From positions 1-5,677 of the forward strand of contig PLMM01000181.1 in the NCBI GenBank assembly GCA_003142495.1: a DNA stretch of 5,677 nt, written 5' to 3'. Under the pieces are notes generated by a model, which was given only the letters and a program-made list of their open reading frames with translations, was not told where the DNA came from and made no database searches. The stretch is from Gemmatimonadota bacterium. GTDB lineage: Bacteria > Gemmatimonadota > Gemmatimonadetes > Gemmatimonadales > Gemmatimonadaceae. The position numbers and the translations under genes are program-made. How positions within the stretch are numbered: the first letter of the stretch is position 1; every line of letters begins with the position of its first letter. Shown in pieces: positions 5,238-5,677 of the stretch.

Positions 5238-5677
5238 ATGTCCTTGGCATTCAGATCCACGTTTCAAGTTGCAGCCGTAGTCGCGTTTCTGATGGTGCCT
5301 GCAACGAAGCTGTACGGGCAGGACCAGTGCCAGTGTGCGGCACCTGGCGGTGAAAGCAGCCGCATCGCGAGCGCCATTGGCGGTGGTCTCTTCGCGGGGC
5401 TGATAGCAGCGGTGATCCCCTTTCACCACGCGGCTGCGATCGCTTCGGTGCCGCCGGGCGCCGTCGCGCCAACCGCGCTCACGACGATGTCCGATTCCAC
5501 CGACATTGCACCGGGTGATTCTGCGAAGCCGCGCCAGCTCGCATCGATCGCAGGTGCTCCGGGCGCTCCGGCTGCGGAGCTCGTCCCCGCGGAGGCAGGC
5601 GGCAGCACTCCCATCTCGCGTACCTCGAACGGCGAGTCCGCGTTGCCGCTCCCCTCGATCACGCCGAGCGAGGCTGC
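5238..5677 (+). CDS. Exported Ala/Pro/Ser-rich hypothetical protein (3' end cut by window edge)
   Basis: ATG 5238 is preceded by GAAGGTG (5228-5234), a good ribosome site with the GG pair five bases away, and opens a frame that runs out of the window after 146 codons. The product begins with a signal peptide or anchor (MSLAFRSTFQVAAVVAFLMV, PATKLYGQ, likely cleavage near residue 27). A CQC pair follows (Cys31, Cys33), then a Gly/Ala hydrophobic segment at about 43-62 (IASAIGGGLFAGLIAAVIPF) that could span a membrane. From about residue 65 it is low-complexity and disordered, rich in Ala, Pro, Ser, Thr and Gly, like a linker to a domain beyond the edge. No lipobox is present at Cys31. Good leader structure, ribosome site and upstream promoter-like boxes favour this frame over the antisense open frames here. 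No family is recognised. Confidence 0.72.
   Translation, partial: MSLAFRSTFQVAAVVAFLMVPATKLYGQDQCQCAAPGGESSRIASAIGGGLFAGLIAAVIPFHHAAAIASVPPGAVAPTALTTMSDSTDIAPGDSAKPRQLASIAGAPGAPAAELVPAEAGGSTPISRTSNGESALPLPSITPSEA

Noticed and set aside
5127..5662. Minus-strand open frames under the right-edge gene.
   Set aside because: They lack a ribosome site and a leader, while the plus-strand frame has both and remains open to the edge.

Overview
The window is GC-rich bacterial DNA with strong third-position GC bias. Gene style points, by inference, to Gemmatimonadota or a nearby soil/FCB-type lineage: a short conserved secreted protein typical of that group, an alpha-2-macroglobulin-like Ig domain, a membrane-anchored FHA protein, and small exported proteins with AAAQ-type signal sites. 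No rRNA, tRNA, CRISPR array, insertion sequence or integrase is visible.

Layout, left to right. (1) A plus-strand gene cut by the left edge (2-499) encodes the C-terminal part of a probably exported two-cysteine protein. (2) Tail-to-tail with it, a minus-strand gene (529-1077) encodes a single-span membrane protein with a cytoplasmic FHA domain. (3) After a divergent, AT-richer intergenic region, 1233-2052 encodes a signal peptide plus the N-terminal Ig-like part of a bacterial alpha-2-macroglobulin-like protein. It is split by an apparent one-base frameshift near 1322-1326. (4) 2149-3990 is an intact half-size ABC exporter (TMD-NBD) with all ATPase motifs. (5) Close behind it, 4046-4603 (or from GTG 4001) is a SET-domain protein lysine methyltransferase with a post-SET zinc cluster and a 35-residue, lysine-rich, histone-H1-like tail. 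(6) A minus-strand gene (4611-5009) converges on it and encodes a small secreted protein. (7) A divergent promoter region follows. (8) A plus-strand gene starts at 5238 and leaves the window; it encodes an exported Ala/Pro/Ser-rich protein.

The ABC exporter and the SET gene are probably co-transcribed. Most other genes encode envelope proteins with no clear shared pathway. The most interesting feature is the SET enzyme with a histone-like tail. The tail could be a tethered substrate or a DNA-binding arm. An internal ATG with a good Shine-Dalgarno sequence sits exactly at the tail boundary, so the tail might also be made as a free peptide. The second point of interest is the frameshifted macroglobulin-like gene.
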